DNA of 64,000 nucleotides from an uncultured Bacilli bacterium. GTDB lineage: Bacteria > Bacillota_I > Bacilli_A > RF39 > UBA660. Under the pieces are notes generated by a model. That model worked only from the letters and a program-made list of their open reading frames with translations, made no database searches and was not told where the DNA came from. Where the stretch lies: assembly GCA_910580185.1 (NCBI GenBank), contig CAJTWC010000001.1:1-64000 (forward strand), written 5' to 3'. The translations under genes were made by a program, and so were the position numbers. Of this stretch, positions 60,513-64,000 are shown piece after piece. The first letter of the stretch is position 1; each line of letters begins with the position of its first letter.

Positions 60513-60725
60513 TCACTTCCTTTTTTCAAATTTTCTTATTACCTCTCTAGCTTCTTCTCTTTTTTGTAAAGTTTCACTATAATCGTTATCAAGTTCTTTC
60601 CCAAGAAACTGATATTCACTTATTTTGTTTGCTATATAATCAGTATCATTTAAATATTGTCTAGCATTTCTTACTTTCAAAGCATTTTTGTATTCTACTT
60701 CGTTTTCAAATAATTCTTTAAACAT
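60513..60725 (-). CDS. Hypothetical small phage protein, 70 residues
   Basis: A helical charged peptide (MFKELFENEVEYKNALKVRNA, then EYQFLGKELDNDYSETLQKREE in part) without membrane segments. GTAGGAGAT precedes the ATG. The gene ends with TGA, one of only two such stops among the genes in this window. Read through, it would join in frame to the following gene (60171-60506), but both genes have their own plausible start, so I keep them separate. Function unknown. Confidence 0.55.
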   Translation of the reverse strand: MFKELFENEVEYKNALKVRNARQYLNDTDYIANKISEYQFLGKELDNDYSETLQKREEAREVIRKFEKRK

Positions 60726-60733
60726 AATATCTC

Positions 60734-62617
60734 CTACTCTACAACCTCAACGGTTAAAAATGTACTTCTAGCATCGCCTAAAATGCCAACCGATAAATCA
60801 GAGCCATTACCAAACCATAATGAGATTTCATCTCCCTCGTTAACTTCTGTCAAGAATGGAGTAACATGCATACTATCTGTCGTGTACTGGTCTTCTCTAG
60901 TTTCATACCATGCTCTAGCTAATATCTTATTTGATTGATTTCTTATCTCTATTCTAGTTTGATAATATTTTGTACTCATCCACCAAGATATAGTTGCTGA
61001 TACTAATACTTTTTTAACACCTTTTCCAATTTTTATTGAACTATTACTAAGTGTTAGTTTATCCCCAACAGATATTTCAGATGTCAATTTCGTTAATCTT
61101 TTTTCCGTACCAGATATATCGAAACGGCTAGTTGAAAAAATCGTCATAATATTCTTGTCGTAACATTTACCGCCCACTTGAAACTTTCCACCTACTTCTT
61201 CATCATATGGTCCCATTATTCCAGTGCCTTGTTTTGCAAGCGCTAAGTTAGGTGTACCAGAACCGAATTTATCAGTATATGTTACACTTGATAATTCGTC
61301 TTCGACTATAACCTCTATTTCATAAGAATTAGCTACATTAAATCCTAAACCTTCAGTATCACCTTTAACTAGTCCTTCAAACAAGAAAGTACTATCATTT
61401 ACAATAACATCTAAACTTTCTGGTATAGACCATTCAGAACCTGTTTCAGTTGACCTATACCTAAATTTAGCTGATTTAATTGCATTAGTTTTAACACCAA
61501 AATTAATAACATTTATTAGCCCATTAAATTTTAATGTAACTTGCTCAGATACTCCATTATTACGACCTATTTCGATTTCGCCTTTCGTTAAAGGTGTATA
61601 ATCTATAACTTGGTTAGCTAATTTGGTCACTAACGTCGAGTTATTACGACTATCTATTGCATACACATTGAGTGTTCCATTTGGCGTGCCATTTATTGTT
61701 CCAACAACCGCATCAGTTTCACTATATAACATAGAATCAGGTGAATTCTTATCTCCAGACGTAAATCTATATTTACTCATTGTTGCTTCTTTTTTAGCGG
61801 TAGCTTTGTTAACAACTGGTATTGTTACTTTTATGTTTGAATATCCTTTAATAACATTTTGATTATTACCAGTTAAAGCAAACGTTTTACTATTCACATC
61901 TTCAAAAGTAAAATTACTAAAAGTAGGATTACCATTAACAATGGTCATAGTTCTATCCCAATAACTCCAGTAATTTTCAGTTGTTCCTCCGATACAAGTA
62001 GCTATTACACCACGTACTGTTATAGAATTTCCATTACATTTTTGTCTTAATAATTTTCTTTCAGCATCAGTTAAACTAAATGTATAACTACCTGTATTAG
62101 AAATGTTATCCCTTCTTATATTAACACCTGAGAATTCTAATCTTGCATTTATTCTAAAGCCACCAGGATTATTAAATGTTATCGTAGGATTCTGTTCATC
62201 ATTGAAATCCCAGTATCCTGTAACATTTGCTTGTCTTGGTATAGTAGGTAAAGGCCAAGAATGATCTCCAGTAGATACATTAATACTACTAGATGAAACA
62301 GCGCAAGACATTGCAGCAGTAAATGTACAATTACCACTATTATCATGATACAAAATATGTGTTCCACTATTTACTACATCACCTTTTTTAACATGCAACC
62401 TATCGCTCTTATAAAACTGAGTTCCTGCAATCCATAAATCAAATGGGCCACATGCTATCCATCCCTGGTTATTAGTTCCTGTGTATGTTCCATCTCCTAC
62501 TAAATTCCATCCAATTTCTGTATAATTACCTGATATATCTTGTCTATTTACCCACCAATCAAATCGAATACTTCTACCATTTGATGAGCCTGTTACCATT
62601 GAACCATTTATTGCCAT
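60734..62617 (-). CDS. DUF859-type phage tail protein
   Basis: A 627-residue protein of the DUF859 group of siphovirus tail proteins. Typical parts are the start MAINGSMVTGSSNGRSIRFD, ISGNYTEIGWNLVGDGTYTG, WIAGTQFYKSDRLHVKKGD, and a Trp-rich beta region. The middle (about 240-480) contains fibronectin/Ig-like repeats, and the C-terminal 150 residues form another beta domain (WMSTKYYQTRIEIRNQSNK). Such proteins are found in the tail tip of phages of Firmicutes, probably in host recognition. AGAGGTGAT precedes the start. Confidence 0.8.
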   Translation of the reverse strand: MAINGSMVTGSSNGRSIRFDWWVNRQDISGNYTEIGWNLVGDGTYTGTNNQGWIACGPFDLWIAGTQFYKSDRLHVKKGDVVNSGTHILYHDNSGNCTFTAAMSCAVSSSSINVSTGDHSWPLPTIPRQANVTGYWDFNDEQNPTITFNNPGGFRINARLEFSGVNIRRDNISNTGSYTFSLTDAERKLLRQKCNGNSITVRGVIATCIGGTTENYWSYWDRTMTIVNGNPTFSNFTFEDVNSKTFALTGNNQNVIKGYSNIKVTIPVVNKATAKKEATMSKYRFTSGDKNSPDSMLYSETDAVVGTINGTPNGTLNVYAIDSRNNSTLVTKLANQVIDYTPLTKGEIEIGRNNGVSEQVTLKFNGLINVINFGVKTNAIKSAKFRYRSTETGSEWSIPESLDVIVNDSTFLFEGLVKGDTEGLGFNVANSYEIEVIVEDELSSVTYTDKFGSGTPNLALAKQGTGIMGPYDEEVGGKFQVGGKCYDKNIMTIFSTSRFDISGTEKRLTKLTSEISVGDKLTLSNSSIKIGKGVKKVLVSATISWWMSTKYYQTRIEIRNQSNKILARAWYETREDQYTTDSMHVTPFLTEVNEGDEISLWFGNGSDLSVGILGDARSTFLTVEVVE

Positions 62618-62628
62618 TTATATCACCT

Positions 62629-64000
62629 CTAAATCCACGAAATCCATCTTTGATTACCTACCTTTTGACATAACATACCAGTTATTTCAGCTTTATTTTT
62701 TACAACTAATTCATTCGTACTCATTCCTTTATCAGTGAAATAAGCAACGGTTGCGCCTTGCAAAGTAAGTATCTTAATTCCGTTAGCATTAGCTTTAAAA
62801 ATTGCTTCTATATTAGTTGAAGTAATAGTAATACCTTTTGAAATATTAACTGTTTCTGTAGTTGTTTCATTTTGGTTCTGAGACCATGCTAACTTAACAG
62901 TTCCTTTGTTACACATCAAATCCCAAATCTCTACGCCATTGTTTACATCACATTTGAACTCAATCTTGATATGGTTAGAAGTAACTACTATTGGTTGTGT
63001 TATATATTCTTCTGTTTCTTTATCTTTTTCGCCAGTATAAAATTGTTTTATTTCAGTACTATCAAGTGAATATTCTTTATCATTTATAACAACACTTGCA
63101 TTCGCTAAAGTATTTAACTTCTGATAAAAAAAACTAACAGAATAATTTCCGTTAGGTACTTCTTGTTCTTGAAATAATACTCCTTTTTGTAATAGCATTG
63201 ATGTATAACTATCCGAATTGTCATTGCTTGATTTAACAACGTTTCCATTCCAAAATTCATAATTTTCAGATAAATTACTAATTTCTAATTTTGTTTCTTT
63301 CAAATAATTTTTTAAATCTTCTAACGATAAAGTTTCATCTTGTCCAATGGTTAAGTATTGATATACTGGACTTGATGAATTAATTTCGGATACTACCCCA
63401 AAATCATCTGCTAATGTTAAACTACTTTCATTAATAGTTGCCATATCATTTTTAGCATAAAATAACGGATAAGGAGTCGCTCCTGCAGTTGCATTATTTA
63501 CAGTATTACATCCTACATAATATAATCCTTTTGCTAATTGTGATTTAATATGTAAAATATTATCCGAACTTGTTTTTACAAAAGTTTGTTCGCTAATAAG
63601 CTGAGTTTGAAGATATAAATAGAAATTATCAGGTATACTAGAATATACAGTTACCCCACTTAAATTATCTCCAACTTCTATATTTCTATTGACAGATGTC
63701 TTTTTTATTAGTAAACATATATATTTAGTAGAAACATCTAAATTTATATAATTATCGCCAGTAACCAAAGAGTGCATTATTATTTCATCGTTATTTTTTT
63801 GTACATTCTGATTTGAATCCAATTCAAGTAAATATGTTTCAGAATTAATTTCATAATCTGTTGTAGGTAAACTTATGTTGTATTGATAAGAAGAATTAAC
63901 ACTCATTAAATTATCATTTCTAATATATTGGCTTTCTGTTTCTGATATAGGAAATAATATATTTATAAAATCACTTGAAGAATTTTGGTTATAATTACAA
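62629..64000 (-). CDS. Phage tail/baseplate protein, 5' part cut by window edge
   Basis: The frame runs in from the right edge: codons before the Met at 63906 read NYNQNSSSDFINILFPIS without a stop, and that Met has no ribosome binding site. So the visible 457 codons are a C-terminal part. The product has a jelly-roll look (VTVYSSIPDNFYLYLQ, SGDNYINLDVSTKYICLLI-like strands) with sugar-binding-like segments (LLQKGVLFQEQEVPNGNYSVSF), and ends with CQKVGNQRWISWI. It is likely the C-terminal part of a tail-associated or receptor-binding protein. It stops 11 bases before the next gene's start. Confidence 0.7.
   Translation of the reverse strand, partial: CNYNQNSSSDFINILFPISETESQYIRNDNLMSVNSSYQYNISLPTTDYEINSETYLLELDSNQNVQKNNDEIIMHSLVTGDNYINLDVSTKYICLLIKKTSVNRNIEVGDNLSGVTVYSSIPDNFYLYLQTQLISEQTFVKTSSDNILHIKSQLAKGLYYVGCNTVNNATAGATPYPLFYAKNDMATINESSLTLADDFGVVSEINSSSPVYQYLTIGQDETLSLEDLKNYLKETKLEISNLSENYEFWNGNVVKSSNDNSDSYTSMLLQKGVLFQEQEVPNGNYSVSFFYQKLNTLANASVVINDKEYSLDSTEIKQFYTGEKDKETEEYITQPIVVTSNHIKIEFKCDVNNGVEIWDLMCNKGTVKLAWSQNQNETTTETVNISKGITITSTNIEAIFKANANGIKILTLQGATVAYFTDKGMSTNELVVKNKAEITGMLCQKVGNQRWISWI

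Larger units (their letters stand above)
55683..64000 (-). mobile_element. Prophage, late end, incomplete at right
   Basis: From the tRNA-derived site to the window edge all genes are on the minus strand and of phage type, in the order tail/receptor binding, host-attachment fibre, holin module, endolysin, small gene. This is the normal end of a siphovirus late region. Integrase, repressor and capsid genes are not in the window. Confidence 0.85.

Noticed and set aside
60171..60725. One gene read through TGA as tryptophan (code 4)
   Set aside because: Conserved genes across the window use TGG for Trp and are intact with TGA as stop; the second gene has its own GTG start and ribosome site.

Overview
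The window is very AT-rich DNA from a low-GC Gram-positive bacterium with the standard genetic code: Trp is TGG throughout and conserved genes are intact with TGA read as stop. Three observations suggest a spore-forming Bacilli lineage near the Erysipelotrichia/Mollicutes branch, probably an uncultured gut bacterium. These are the gene set (SUF in the order sufC-sufD-sufS-sufU-sufB, RNase J, rpoZ, ylxM-ffh-ftsY, a rimP-nusA-rnpM-infB cluster), the spore-coat-like genes (CotD-like, CotY/CotZ-like, two YjcZ-like micropeptides) and a stop-codon set almost without TGA. The lineage assignment is inference.

Layout. 0-5.5 kb: a truncated hypothetical gene, a GNAT acetyltransferase, a D,D-carboxypeptidase, a decayed DUF1016-type nuclease gene, ssb. 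4.2-8.7 kb: Fe-S cluster assembly operon. 8.8-16.6 kb: a double-GNAT protein, a kinase-like protein, a HIT hydrolase, a VanY-type carboxypeptidase and a 1254-residue leucine-rich-repeat surface protein. 16.7-29 kb: YjcZ-like peptides, PrsA-type foldase, Nudix, RecX, RpoZ, a CotD-like coat protein, a transglutaminase-like protein, the SRP genes, RNase J and a two-component pair. 29-43 kb: a translation/RNA block on the minus strand (rimP, nusA, rnpM, infB, rbfA, truB, rpsO, pnp). It is interrupted by lineage-specific genes, including a GNAT-kinase-membrane fusion and a 906-residue coiled-coil protein, and it lacks ribF and the L7Ae-like gene. 43-50 kb: membrane protease, a metallophosphoesterase with an altered active site, a sensor kinase with a Spo0A-box-like promoter, a degenerate membrane-anchored EIIB domain, CotY/CotZ-like protein and a FtsW/RodA/SpoVE protein. 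50.6-55.6 kb: five tRNA genes, an orphan phage holin, a SAM-I riboswitch with metK, a UDG-like protein, exoA and a solitary MvaI/BcnI-type endonuclease.

From about 55.7 kb to the right edge lies the late end of a prophage, all on the minus strand: tail and receptor-binding proteins, a collagen-like fibre, XhlA-like and holin proteins, and a GH25-CW_7-LysM endolysin. Its left boundary appears to be a 19-bp copy of a tRNA-Pro 3' end followed by that tRNA's own terminator, which is the expected left scar of integration into a second tRNA-Pro gene. Integrase, structural genes and the right junction would lie beyond the window.

The most unusual observations are the prophage junction, inverted tRNA T-arm fragments just past two tRNA terminators, GNAT-kinase fusion and adjacency, GRPR (AT-hook-like) tails on two membrane proteins, several conserved folds that have lost catalytic residues or domains, and a palindromic terminator that gives two convergent proteins the same C-terminus. 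No CRISPR array, rRNA or insertion sequence was seen. No stretch over 300 bases is without an annotated gene or regulatory element.
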